Of a stretch of DNA of 64,000 nt, positions 10,588-18,900 are shown piece after piece (positions within the stretch are counted from its first letter, which is position 1; each line of letters opens with the position of its first letter). The stretch is from the NCBI RefSeq assembly GCF_002261225.1, contig NZ_NEVM01000002.1, positions 310,001 to 374,000 of the forward strand, read 5' to 3'. Origin of the DNA: Bordetella genomosp. 10 (lineage in GTDB: Bacteria > Pseudomonadota > Gammaproteobacteria > Burkholderiales > Burkholderiaceae_B). The notes under the pieces were generated by a model. That model had not been told where the DNA came from and ran no database searches. It worked only from the letters and a program-made list of their open reading frames with translations. The position numbers and the translations under genes were made by a program.

Positions 10588-10612
10588 TTATCCCGCGTTC
10601 GCGCAGGGATAA
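10588..10612. repeat. Hairpin-forming inverted repeat before sodB
   Basis: TTATCCC plus GCG, a TTCG tetraloop, CGC, an unpaired A and GGGATAA make a near-perfect stem of about 10 bp. It lies 72 bp before the sodB ATG and 59 bp after xseA. The T-run is on the upstream side, so it is not a standard terminator for either strand. Confidence 0.6.
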
Positions 10613-10683
10613 GACGGTGTCCCTCAAAACAGCCGATACAATGAACGGCTGTGATCGTGCTCTCAACCAAGAAGGAATCCACT

Positions 10684-11262
10684 ATGGCGCACACGCTTCC
10701 CCCCCTGCCTTATCCCCTGGATGCCCTGGCTCCCCACATTTCCAAGGAAACGCTGGAGTACCACTACGGCAAGCACCATCAAACCTACGTCACCAACCTG
10801 AACAACCTGATCGGCGGCACCGAGTTCGAAAACGCCTCCCTGGAAGACATCGTCAAGAAGTCGTCCGGCGGCGTGTTCAACAACGCGGCCCAGGTCTGGA
10901 ACCACACCTTCTACTGGAATTCGCTGTCCCCCAAGGGCGGTGGCGAGCCCTCCGGCAAGCTGGCGGACGCCATCAAGGCCAAGTGGGGCAGCGTCGACGC
11001 CTTCAAGGAAGCCTTCAACAAGTCGGCCGCCGGCAACTTCGGTTCGGGCTGGACCTGGCTGGTCAAGAAGGCCGACGGTTCGCTGGACATCGTCAACACC
11101 AGCAACGCCGCCACCCCGCTGACCACCGCCGACAAGCCCCTGCTGACCTGTGATGTGTGGGAACACGCCTACTACATCGACTATCGCAACGCCCGTCCCA
11201 AGTACCTGGAGAATTTCTGGGCGCTGGTGAACTGGGAATTCGCGACGCAGAACCTGGGCTGA
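10684..11262 (+). CDS. sodB: Superoxide dismutase [Fe]
   Basis: Encodes 192 residues, the normal length of iron superoxide dismutase, which turns superoxide into oxygen and hydrogen peroxide in the cytoplasm. The metal ligands are visible: His27 (LEYHYGKHH), His74 (VWNHTFYW), Asp157 and His161 ([14 protein letters not shown]). Gln70 in [13 protein letters not shown] is the position that marks iron rather than manganese enzymes. The ATG at 10684 is preceded by AAGGAA; an upstream in-frame GTG at 10651 is not needed. It is monocistronic, with its own terminator. Confidence 0.97.
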   Translation: MAHTLPPLPYPLDALAPHISKETLEYHYGKHHQTYVTNLNNLIGGTEFENASLEDIVKKSSGGVFNNAAQVWNHTFYWNSLSPKGGGEPSGKLADAIKAKWGSVDAFKEAFNKSAAGNFGSGWTWLVKKADGSLDIVNTSNAATPLTTADKPLLTCDVWEHAYYIDYRNARPKYLENFWALVNWEFATQNLG

Positions 11263-11327
11263 TCGGGTTCATTCCGCCCGGGTGCGTTTCTCCCGGGTTT
11301 GTTCCGGATAGTTGGAAAGGCCCCAGG

Positions 11328-11364
11328 GCCGGCTCCCCGCAAGGGGGCCGGCTTTCGTTTTTTT
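11328..11364 (+). terminator. Rho-independent terminator after sodB
   Basis: GCCGGCTCCCC and GGGGGCCGGC form a stem of about 10 bp (one T-G pair) with a short GCAA-containing loop, followed by TTTCGTTTTTTT. It sits 66 bp past the sodB stop. Confidence 0.88.
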
Positions 11365-11534
11365 GCATGGAGGTCCGGCAGCCGTTTCGACGGCCATGAC
11401 CCTCCGCCACCGCCGGCGCGGCGGACAGCGTGTGCCCGTGATGCGCCCGGCCGCGCCATTCAGGTCTCCTTGATGTAACCGGTGTTATCGTTCCCGGTTT
11501 CATTGCTTCGCCCCTCCCGGGCGCCACTCCGACC

Positions 11535-12920
11535 ATGCCACCCGCCTCCTCGACGCGCCGGCTGCGACTGAAGCTACGCCGGCAACTGCGCCATGCGCGC
11601 CGGCTCTCCCGCAAGTCCGTGCAACTTGGCCTCGTCCTGGGAGGCGCCGCCCTGGTGGCGCTGGCGTCGCTGGCCTTCGCCAGGCTGGCCGACATCGCCC
11701 TGGAATGGAACGCCCTGTGGGTGGCGCGCGCCGGCTGGGCCGCCTTCATCGTGATGCCTTTGGGCCTGGCGGCCATACGCTGGCTGACGCTGCGCTACGC
11801 CAGCTACGCGGCCGGCAGCGGCATCCCGCAAGTGATCGGCGCCTTGACCTTGCAGGGACGGCCGACGGCGCAGGGCGGCCTGGTGACCCTGGCGCACGCG
11901 CTCTGGAAGATCCCGCTGACCTTCGCCGGCATGCTGGTCGGCGCGTCGATCGGCCGCGAGGGACCGTCGGTGCAGGTCGGCGCGGCCGTCATGCTGGCGT
12001 GGGGGCGCTTCTGGAAGCGCCGCCAGTTACCGCTGCAGGGCTTCCACAACAACGAACTCATCGCCGCCGGCGCGGCGGGCGGCCTGGCGGCCGCGTTCAA
12101 CGCGCCGCTGGCCGGCGTCATCTTCGCCATCGAGGAACTCGGGCGCGGGACGGCGCTGCGCTGGCAGCGGCTGGTGCTGATCGGCGTGCTGGCCTGCGGC
12201 TTCATGGTGGTGGCCGTCAGCGGCAACAATCCCTATTTCGGCACCTTCGGCGGCGCCCCGCTGCACAGCATGCTGGGGTGGGTGCTGCTGTGCGGCGTCA
12301 TCAACGGCGCGCTGGGCGGTGCGTTCGCGCGCCTGCTGGGCAAGGGCGTCACGGTGGTGGCGCCGCTGCAGTGGCGGGGCTGGATGCGCGCCCATCCGGT
12401 GCTGACCGCCGCCGTCATCGGCCTGGTGCTGGCGGCCATCGGCTTCGCGACGCACGGCGTCGTCTACGGCACCGGTTACGGCGCCGCCGCGGCGCTGCTG
12501 TCGGGCCAGCCTTTCGGCCACGACGGCTTCGGCCTGCTGAAGTGGCTGGCCACGCTGCTGTCCTACTGGGCCGGCATCCCCGGCGGCATCTTCACGCCGG
12601 CGCTCACCACCGGCGCCGGCATCGGCCAGGAGATCTGGGCCTGGACCGGCGGGCTGGTCGACCAGCGCGTCCTGGTCCTGGTCTCCATGGCGGGCTTTCT
12701 CGCCGCCGCCACGCAGGCGCCCCTGACGGCCGCCGTGGTCGTGATGGAAATGACGGGCAGCCAGCCCATGCTGTTCTGGCTGATCGCCGCCGCGCTCGTC
12801 TCCTCGGTGGTGTCGCGCCAGTTCAGCCCGCATGCCTTCTATCACATGGCGGCCGGCCGCTTCCGACGGCAGATCCTGGTCGACACCGGACGCGCGCAGA
12901 AATCGGCCGTCGCCGCCTGA
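11535..12920 (+). CDS. clcA: ClC-family H+/Cl- exchange transporter
   Basis: This 461-residue, multi-helix membrane protein has all ClC signatures: GSGIPQV (residues 94-100, anion-binding Ser95), GREGPSVQ (140-147) with the gating glutamate Glu142, and GIPGGIFTPALTTGAGIGQ in the second half. The intracellular proton-relay position is glutamate (IEELGR, Glu200/Glu201), which in the E. coli homologue marks antiporters rather than channels. A very basic N-terminal tail precedes the first helix. No CBS domains are present. It stands alone between sodB and pcaF, and a role in acid resistance or volume control is inferred from the family. Confidence 0.93.
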   Translation: MPPASSTRRLRLKLRRQLRHARRLSRKSVQLGLVLGGAALVALASLAFARLADIALEWNALWVARAGWAAFIVMPLGLAAIRWLTLRYASYAAGSGIPQVIGALTLQGRPTAQGGLVTLAHALWKIPLTFAGMLVGASIGREGPSVQVGAAVMLAWGRFWKRRQLPLQGFHNNELIAAGAAGGLAAAFNAPLAGVIFAIEELGRGTALRWQRLVLIGVLACGFMVVAVSGNNPYFGTFGGAPLHSMLGWVLLCGVINGALGGAFARLLGKGVTVVAPLQWRGWMRAHPVLTAAVIGLVLAAIGFATHGVVYGTGYGAAAALLSGQPFGHDGFGLLKWLATLLSYWAGIPGGIFTPALTTGAGIGQEIWAWTGGLVDQRVLVLVSMAGFLAAATQAPLTAAVVVMEMTGSQPMLFWLIAAALVSSVVSRQFSPHAFYHMAAGRFRRQILVDTGRAQKSAVAA

Positions 12921-13025
12921 CGTCCATGGCATAGACGTCCATTCGATGGACGTTGCCGCCTTGCGCCGCGATGGCGCAAGGCCGGCTGCGCTACCATCTC
13001 GGCTCCTATCTACTGAGAGCCTGCC

Positions 13026-14231
13026 ATGACCGAGCAAGCCTTTATTTGCGATGCCATCCGAACCCCTTTCGGCCGTTACGGCGGCGCACTCTCCGCGGTG
13101 CGCGCCGATGACCTGGGGGCCGTGCCCATCAAGGCGTTGATGGCCCGCAACACCGGAGTGCAGTGGGACGAACTGGACGACATCATCTTCGGCTGCGCCA
13201 ACCAGGCCGGCGAAGACAACCGCAACGTGGCGCGCATGGCCTCGCTGCTGGCCGGCTTGCCGGTCGGCGTGCCGGGCTCCACCATCAACCGCCTGTGCGG
13301 TTCGGGGCTGGACGCCCTGGGCACGGCGGCGCGCGCCATCCGCGCCGGCGAAACCAGGCTGATGCTGGCCGGAGGCGTCGAAAGCATGAGCCGCGCGCCC
13401 TTCGTGATGGGCAAGGCGGAAACGGCGTTTTCGCGCAATGCGGCGATCTACGACACCACCATCGGCTGGCGTTTCGTCAACAAGCTGATGAAGGCGCAAT
13501 ACGGCGTGGACGCCATGCCGGAAACGGCGGAAAACGTCGCCGACGATTTCAAGATCAGCCGCGAAGACCAGGACATTTTTGCGCTGGCCAGCCAGGAAAA
13601 GGCCGTCAAGGCCCAGCAGTCCGGCTTCTTCGACACGGAATTGACGCCGGTGTCGGTGCCGCAGAAGAAGGGCGATCCGGTGCTGGTCGACAAGGACGAG
13701 CATCCGCGTTCGACCAGCCTGGAAGCGCTGGCCCGCCTGAAGGGCGTGGTGCGCGAAGGCGGTTCGGTGACGGCGGGCAACGCCTCCGGCGTCAATGACG
13801 GCGCCGCCGCCTTGCTGCTGGCGAGCGAAAGCGCCTTGTCGCGCCACGGTCTGAAGCCGCGCGCCCGCGTGGTCGGCATGGCCACCGCCGGCGTGCCGCC
13901 GCGCATCATGGGCATGGGCCCGGCGCCGGCCACGCGCAAGGTGCTGGCCCTGACCGGCCTGACGCTGGAACAGATGGACGTCATCGAGTTGAACGAAGCC
14001 TTTGCCGCCCAGGGCCTCGCCGTCCTGCGCGACCTCGGCATCGCCGACAACGATCCGCGCGTGAATCCCAACGGCGGCGCCATCGCCCTGGGCCATCCCC
14101 TGGGCGCCAGCGGCGCGCGCCTGGCCACGACCGCCGTCAACCAACTGGAACGCAGCGGCGGGCGCTACGCGCTGTGCACCATGTGCATCGGCGTCGGCCA
14201 GGGCATCGCCGTGATCCTGGAACGCGTGTAG
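13026..14231 (+). CDS. pcaF: 3-oxoadipyl-CoA thiolase
   Basis: Encodes 401 residues, the usual size for PcaF. The N-terminal AFICDAIRTPFGRYGGALS and the stretch around Cys91 (NRLCGSGLDA) match 3-oxoadipyl-CoA thiolases closely. The other catalytic residues are His357 (GHPLGASGAR) and Cys387 (CTMCIGVGQG). The enzyme splits 3-oxoadipyl-CoA into succinyl-CoA and acetyl-CoA at the end of the beta-ketoadipate or phenylacetate pathways. No other pca or paa gene is adjacent, so the gene is isolated here and could instead serve as a general degradative thiolase. Confidence 0.9.
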   Translation: MTEQAFICDAIRTPFGRYGGALSAVRADDLGAVPIKALMARNTGVQWDELDDIIFGCANQAGEDNRNVARMASLLAGLPVGVPGSTINRLCGSGLDALGTAARAIRAGETRLMLAGGVESMSRAPFVMGKAETAFSRNAAIYDTTIGWRFVNKLMKAQYGVDAMPETAENVADDFKISREDQDIFALASQEKAVKAQQSGFFDTELTPVSVPQKKGDPVLVDKDEHPRSTSLEALARLKGVVREGGSVTAGNASGVNDGAAALLLASESALSRHGLKPRARVVGMATAGVPPRIMGMGPAPATRKVLALTGLTLEQMDVIELNEAFAAQGLAVLRDLGIADNDPRVNPNGGAIALGHPLGASGARLATTAVNQLERSGGRYALCTMCIGVGQGIAVILERV

Positions 14232-14289
14232 GCACGCGGGAAAAGTTGCGGCGCAAGCCGCCTTGAAAGCCGCGGCATCCGTCCGAAGC

Positions 14290-14320
14290 AAAAACCCCCA
14301 GGCGCTGCCTGGGGGTTTTT
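14290..14320. terminator. Bidirectional terminator between pcaF and the DUF192 gene
   Basis: AAAAACCCCCAGGC, a GCT loop and GCCTGGGGGTTTTT form a perfect stem with an A-tract before and a T-tract after. It can therefore stop transcription from pcaF (plus) and from the convergent DUF192 gene (minus). Confidence 0.92.
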
Positions 14321-14362
14321 ACATTCCGTTTTTACATTTCTTAACCAAATGTGCCGGCGCCT

Positions 14363-14875
14363 TCAGGGCAGGCCGTCGATTTTCTTGCCGGCGCCGATGC
14401 CGTGGTCGTTGAACCAGCCCTGCGCCATTTCCAGCGCATAGCGCACCGGCTTCTTCGAGCAATGGGTGTCGTCGGTCTCGGGCGCCATGTCGGCGACGTT
14501 GACGATGGTGCCGTCGTCGGCGATGAAGGCGATGGACAAGGGCAGCGGCGTGTTGTGCATCCAGAAGCATTGCAGGTCGGGATCGTCGAACACGAACAGC
14601 ATGCCGTCGTTGGCTTCCAGCGATTTGCGGAACATCAGGCCGCGCCGCCGGCTGTCTTCGGTGTTGGCGATCTCGGCATGGATCACGTGGATGCCCGCCG
14701 CCAGTTGCACGGTGCGCAGCGTGGGCTGCGCGGCCGTGATTTCCTCGGCCCGGGCGGCGCCCGCGCCGGCGGTGAAGGTGGCGGCAAAGGCGAAGAGCAG
14801 GGCGGCCATCGCGGCGCCGCGCCCTCGCTTGAAACTGGATCGGGTGGGCGACGGGGCAGCGCTGGTATGCATCAT
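14363..14875 (-). CDS. DUF192 domain-containing exported protein
   Basis: The family is small and its function is not established. From the ATG at 14875 the product is 170 residues, with a basic start and a hydrophobic signal segment (about residues 22-42, ending AGAGAARAEE). The DUF192 fold follows, with RRRGLMFRKSLEANDGMLFVFDD and CFWMHNTPLPLSIAFI. The frame extends upstream to 14932, but that adds an unlikely leader. Neither start has a convincing ribosome site. It shares the pcaF terminator and is probably periplasmic. Confidence 0.85.
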   Translation of the reverse strand: MMHTSAAPSPTRSSFKRGRGAAMAALLFAFAATFTAGAGAARAEEITAAQPTLRTVQLAAGIHVIHAEIANTEDSRRRGLMFRKSLEANDGMLFVFDDPDLQCFWMHNTPLPLSIAFIADDGTIVNVADMAPETDDTHCSKKPVRYALEMAQGWFNDHGIGAGKKIDGLP

Positions 14876-15005
14876 GACAACTTGAGTGAGGGTGGGCGGG
14901 GAGGACCGGCCGCGCGGCAGGCGCAAAGACAAAAAGGCAGGGCGTTCGCCGCCCCGCCTTCGTCGTATGGTACCCGAAGACGCCGAGAAAACCCGGCCCG
15001 ATCGC

Positions 15006-15251
15006 TCAGGCGGAGGTAATATTCAGTGCCTGCTTGCCTTTGGGGCCCTGGATGATCTCGAAAGACACCTTTTGGCCTTCTTTTAAGGTCTTGAAACCAT
15101 TCATCTGGATAGACGAGAAGTGGGCGAAGAGGTCTTCACCGCCGTCGTCCGGCGTGATGAAGCCGAAGCCCTTCGCGTCGTTGAACCATTTAACGGTTCC
15201 GGTTGCTTTTGGATTGTCCCCCTGGACAGCGGTTGCGGTCGTATCAGACAT
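15006..15251 (-). CDS. CspA-family cold-shock protein
   Basis: This 81-residue single cold-shock domain has RNP1 (KGFGFI) and RNP2 (DLFAHFS) on a five-strand OB fold beginning [13 protein letters not shown]. It carries an N-terminal extension of about 14 residues ([14 protein letters not shown]) compared with the usual 67-70 residue forms. These proteins bind single-stranded RNA/DNA and act as RNA chaperones. The promoter lies over 100 bp upstream, leaving a long untranslated leader of the kind used for temperature or RNA-structure control in csp genes. Which csp paralogue this is cannot be told. Confidence 0.94.
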   Translation of the reverse strand: MSDTTATAVQGDNPKATGTVKWFNDAKGFGFITPDDGGEDLFAHFSSIQMNGFKTLKEGQKVSFEIIQGPKGKQALNITSA

Positions 15252-15361
15252 GCGGACTGCCTCATGAATCGTATGTTGACTGAAGGGCTCCCCGGCCGGG
15301 CCGTCCCCCCCTTTTGGTCCTCGCCGCTAACAGTGGCCTGAAAACGGCAAGAATTGCGCGA

Positions 15362-15391
15362 ATAATGCGCTTGTTTTCTTTCGTGCGTCAA
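15362..15391 (-). promoter_or_regulatory. Sigma-70 promoter of the cold-shock gene
   Basis: On the minus strand, TTGACG (15386-15391) and CATTAT (15362-15367) are 18 bp apart. Transcription from here would give a leader of about 105 nt before the ATG. Confidence 0.55.
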
Positions 15392-15431
15392 GTATGGAAA
15401 CTACGCATTTCTACATGTAAAAGTGGCCCAT

Positions 15432-15460
15432 TTGTGTGCCACCTATTCACGGTTTAAATA
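15432..15460 (+). promoter_or_regulatory. Candidate promoter of clpS
   Basis: TTGTGT and TAAATA are 17 bp apart and end 13 bp before the clpS ATG, in an AT-rich patch. The -10 match is modest. Confidence 0.35.
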
Positions 15461-15473
15461 AAATACCGCCGCT

Positions 15474-15788
15474 ATGAGCACAAGCATGGATACCCAACAC
15501 GATCTGGTCGTTGAAAAGGAGGCCGCGCGCACCGCGCCGCCCCCGATGTACCAGGTTGTGCTGCTCAATGACGACTACACCCCCATGGAGTTCGTGGTGA
15601 AGGTGCTGCAGAAATTTTTCGGCAAGAATCAAGAAGAAGCGACCCGGATCATGTTGCAAGTTCATCACGAAGGCAGGGGCGTATGCGGGGTTTATCCCCG
15701 TGACGTCGCGGCGACGCGCATCGCCCAGGTGGGCCAGTATGCGCGCGCCAAACAGCATCCATTGCAATGCGTGATGGAACCGGTTTGA
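15474..15788 (+). CDS. clpS: ATP-dependent Clp protease adaptor ClpS
   Basis: Encodes 104 residues. ClpS delivers N-degron substrates to ClpA. The core [24 protein letters not shown] contains the Asn-Asp-Asp N-degron pocket motif, and [20 protein letters not shown] carries the ClpA-binding surface. The first ~24 residues form the flexible tail that enters the ClpA pore. clpA normally follows at once, but here it begins about 7.6 kb downstream, after the alpha-2-macroglobulin and PBP1C genes. Confidence 0.96.
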   Translation: MSTSMDTQHDLVVEKEAARTAPPPMYQVVLLNDDYTPMEFVVKVLQKFFGKNQEEATRIMLQVHHEGRGVCGVYPRDVAATRIAQVGQYARAKQHPLQCVMEPV

Positions 15789-15864
15789 GCCGGTTTCGCG
15801 CGGTTTGAAGTTGGGACGGCGATATAGGGCGCCGGCGTAATTTTTAAAATCAAAATATCTTTTT

Positions 15865-15896
15865 ATAAATGTGTTGATATTAATCAAGACATTTAT
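15865..15896 (+). promoter_or_regulatory. 32-bp inverted repeat containing a perfect FNR/ANR-type site
   Basis: ATAAATGTGTTGAT and ATCAAGACATTTAT are 14-bp arms (13 paired) around ATTA. The core TTGAT-ATTA-ATCAA at 15874-15887 is an exact match to the FNR/ANR consensus TTGATnnnnATCAA. It is centred about 57 bp upstream of the alpha-2-macroglobulin start. Alternatively the repeat could act as the clpS transcript end, but there is no clear T-tract. Confidence 0.6.
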
Positions 15897-15937
15897 CGGG
15901 TAGCTGTCGCTTTCGCGGCATGGGAGAGGGGTTTAGC

Positions 15938-18900
15938 GTGAGCAAAAACAAGGGCGTGTTGGGGGCGGTCGCGGCCGTCGTCATAGTCTTGCTTGTGGCG
16001 GTCGTGATGTTCCTGAAGCGGTCCCCGGAGCCTCCGGCGCCGGCCGCGCAACCCTCCAGCGCGCCCACGGCGGCGCCCGCGGCCTCGGGCACCGTCACGC
16101 CGGCGGCCCCGGCGGCCCCGGCGGCGCCGGCGCTGCCGTCGACGGCCACCGTGGGCGCGGCCGATCCCTTCGGCACCCTGTCGTGCAAGGCGCGCCAATA
16201 CGCGGACAGCCTGTCGCTGGCGGTGACCTTCACCCAGCCGGTCGACCGCAAGTCCGAGCTCAGCCGCTTCATCGAAGTCATCGACACCGGACCGCTGAAA
16301 AGCGGCGATGCCGCGCAAGCGGCTTCCGACGGCGCGTCCAAGGCCAAGGCCGCCACCGCCGCCACGGATTCCGGCAAGACGGTGCAGGGGTCCTGGACGG
16401 TGGGAGACAACCCCCGCATGATCTATTTCCCCTACGTCGTGCCGCAGCACCGCTACGTCATCCGCCTGCGCGCCGACCTGCCCGGCGCCGGCGACAAGGT
16501 GACGCTGGGTTCCCCGGCCCATTGCGACGTGGAAACCGAGGCCATGCCGCCGTCCTTCTATTTCGCCAGCAAGGGCGTGGTGCTGCCGGCCGGCCAGAAC
16601 GGCGGCCTGCCGGTGACCACGGTCAACATGCCGGAAGTGGACGTGCAATTCCTGCGCATCGCGCCCGAGCGCGTGCCCGAGTTCTTCGACGCCGTCGTCG
16701 GCAACCGCGGCAGCGCGAACGACGATGACGACGACGAGCGCGACTACAACGATTACTACGGCAACCGGTCGCTCAAGGGCCTGGTCAGTTCCTGGGACCT
16801 GGAGCGCCTGACGTCGCTCAGCACCAGCGTCTACCAGGGGCGCTTCCTCACCGACGACAAGCCGAACCGCAGCCATGTCACCTTCCTGCCGGTCGAGGGC
16901 ATCAAGGAACTGCAGGAGCCGGGCATCTATATCGCGGTCATGAGCCAGCCCGGCCATTTCCGCGAGGAATACCAGACCACCTATTTCTACGTCAGCGACA
17001 TCGGCCTGCACGCGCGCCGCTACGCCAACCGTATCGAGGCCTATACGGTCTCGCTCAAGCAGGGCCAGGCGATTTCCGGCGACACCGTCGAACTGATCGA
17101 CGCCAGCGGCAAGACGCTGGCCAAGGCCGCCGCCGATGCCCAGGGCCACGTGCGTTTCGACGGCTCCTTCGACAAGGCGCGCGTCATCCGCGCCTCGCGC
17201 GGCAAGGAAATGACGGTGCTGTCGCTGGGCGATCCGGCGCTGGACCTGTCGGAATTCGACATCCAGGGCCTGCCTTCGGTCGACAACAACCTGTTCGTCT
17301 ACGCCGGGCGCGATCTTTATCGCCCGGGCGAAACCTTCAACGTGTCCGTGCTGCCGCGCGACGCCGACGGCCGTCCGCTGTCCGGCGCGCCGCTGACCGC
17401 GACCATCAAGCGTCCCGACGGCCGCACCGTGCAGACCGCGCTGTGGAGTCCCGACAAGGACGGCCCCAGCTACGTGCGGCACGCCATCGAGCTGCCGCTG
17501 GACGCGCAGACCGGCACCTGGATGCTGGAGCTGCGCGTGGACCCGGCCGCGCGCCGCGCCGACGCCACCTGGCCCTTCAAGGTCGAGGAATTCCTGCCCG
17601 AGCGCATGAAGCTGTCGCTGCAGGCCGACGACGGCCCGCTGGGTCCCGGCGATCCGCTGGACATCGACGTGCAGGGGGATTATCTGTACGGCGCGCCGGC
17701 CGCCGGCAATCGCCTGCTGTCCAGCTTCACGGTCAAGCGCGACCGCTTTGCGCAGGCGCAGAAGTGGCCGGGCTTCATCTTCGGCGACGTCAACGACGAC
17801 AGCATCAAGCACTACGAGGAACTGCCGGAATCGCAACTGGACGACAAGGGCCACGGCGCCATCGAGGTCGACACCTCCAACTACAAGGATGCGTCCTCGC
17901 CGCTGAAGGTCCGGGTCTCGGCCAGCCTGCTGGAGTCGGGCGGCCGTCCCGTGGTGCGCTCCATCGAACGCAGCATCTGGCCCGCCGACAAGCTGATCGC
18001 CGTGCGCCCGCTGTTCGACGACGACGTCGCGCGCGAGGGCGCGCCGGCGAATTTCGAGGTCATCCGCGTCGACGGCAAGGGCGAACCGGCCCCGCTGGCC
18101 CAGGCCCAGGTGCGTCTATATAAGGAAGAGCGGCGCTACTACTGGCGCTACGACGACCAGCGCGGCTGGAACAGCGGCTATACCGACACCGAGGAACTGG
18201 TCGACTCGCGCGTGGTGGCCCTGCAAGGCCGCCTGCCGATGAGCCTGCCGGTGAACTACGGCCGCTATCGCCTGGAGATCAACGATCCCGAGACCAAGCA
18301 GACCCTGAAGTACCGCTTCTACGCGGGCTGGGGCGCGCAGGACGACGAGGCCGCCGGCAACCGCCCCGACCGCGTGCAGATGAAGCTGGAGAACGTGCCG
18401 GCCAAGCCGGGCGACAAGGTCAAGCTCACGCTGACCCCGCCGCACGACGGCCAGGCGCTGGTCACCGTGGAAGGCGACCGCATGCTGTGGTCGACCTGGG
18501 TGGCGGCCAAGGCCACCGGCACGGAAGTCGAGATCCCGATCGATCCCGCCTGGAAGCGCCACGACCTCTACGTGGGCGCGGTGGTGTTCCGTCCGGGCAG
18601 CGCGGGCGACCGCGTCACCCCGGCGCGCGCGGTGGGCCTGGCCTATCTGCCCTTGCAGGCCGAAGGCCGCAAGCTGGACGTGCACCTGACGGCGCCCGCC
18701 AAGGTGCAGCCGGAAACCCGCACGACGGTCAAGATCAAGGTGGACGGCGCGGCCAACAAGAAGGCCACGGTCACCCTGTCGGCGGTCGACGTCGGCATCC
18801 TGAACATCGACCAGTTCCAGACTCCCGATCCCTTCAACTTCTTCTTCGGCAAGCACCGCTACGCGCCCGACCTGCTGGACATGTACGGCAAGCTGATCGA

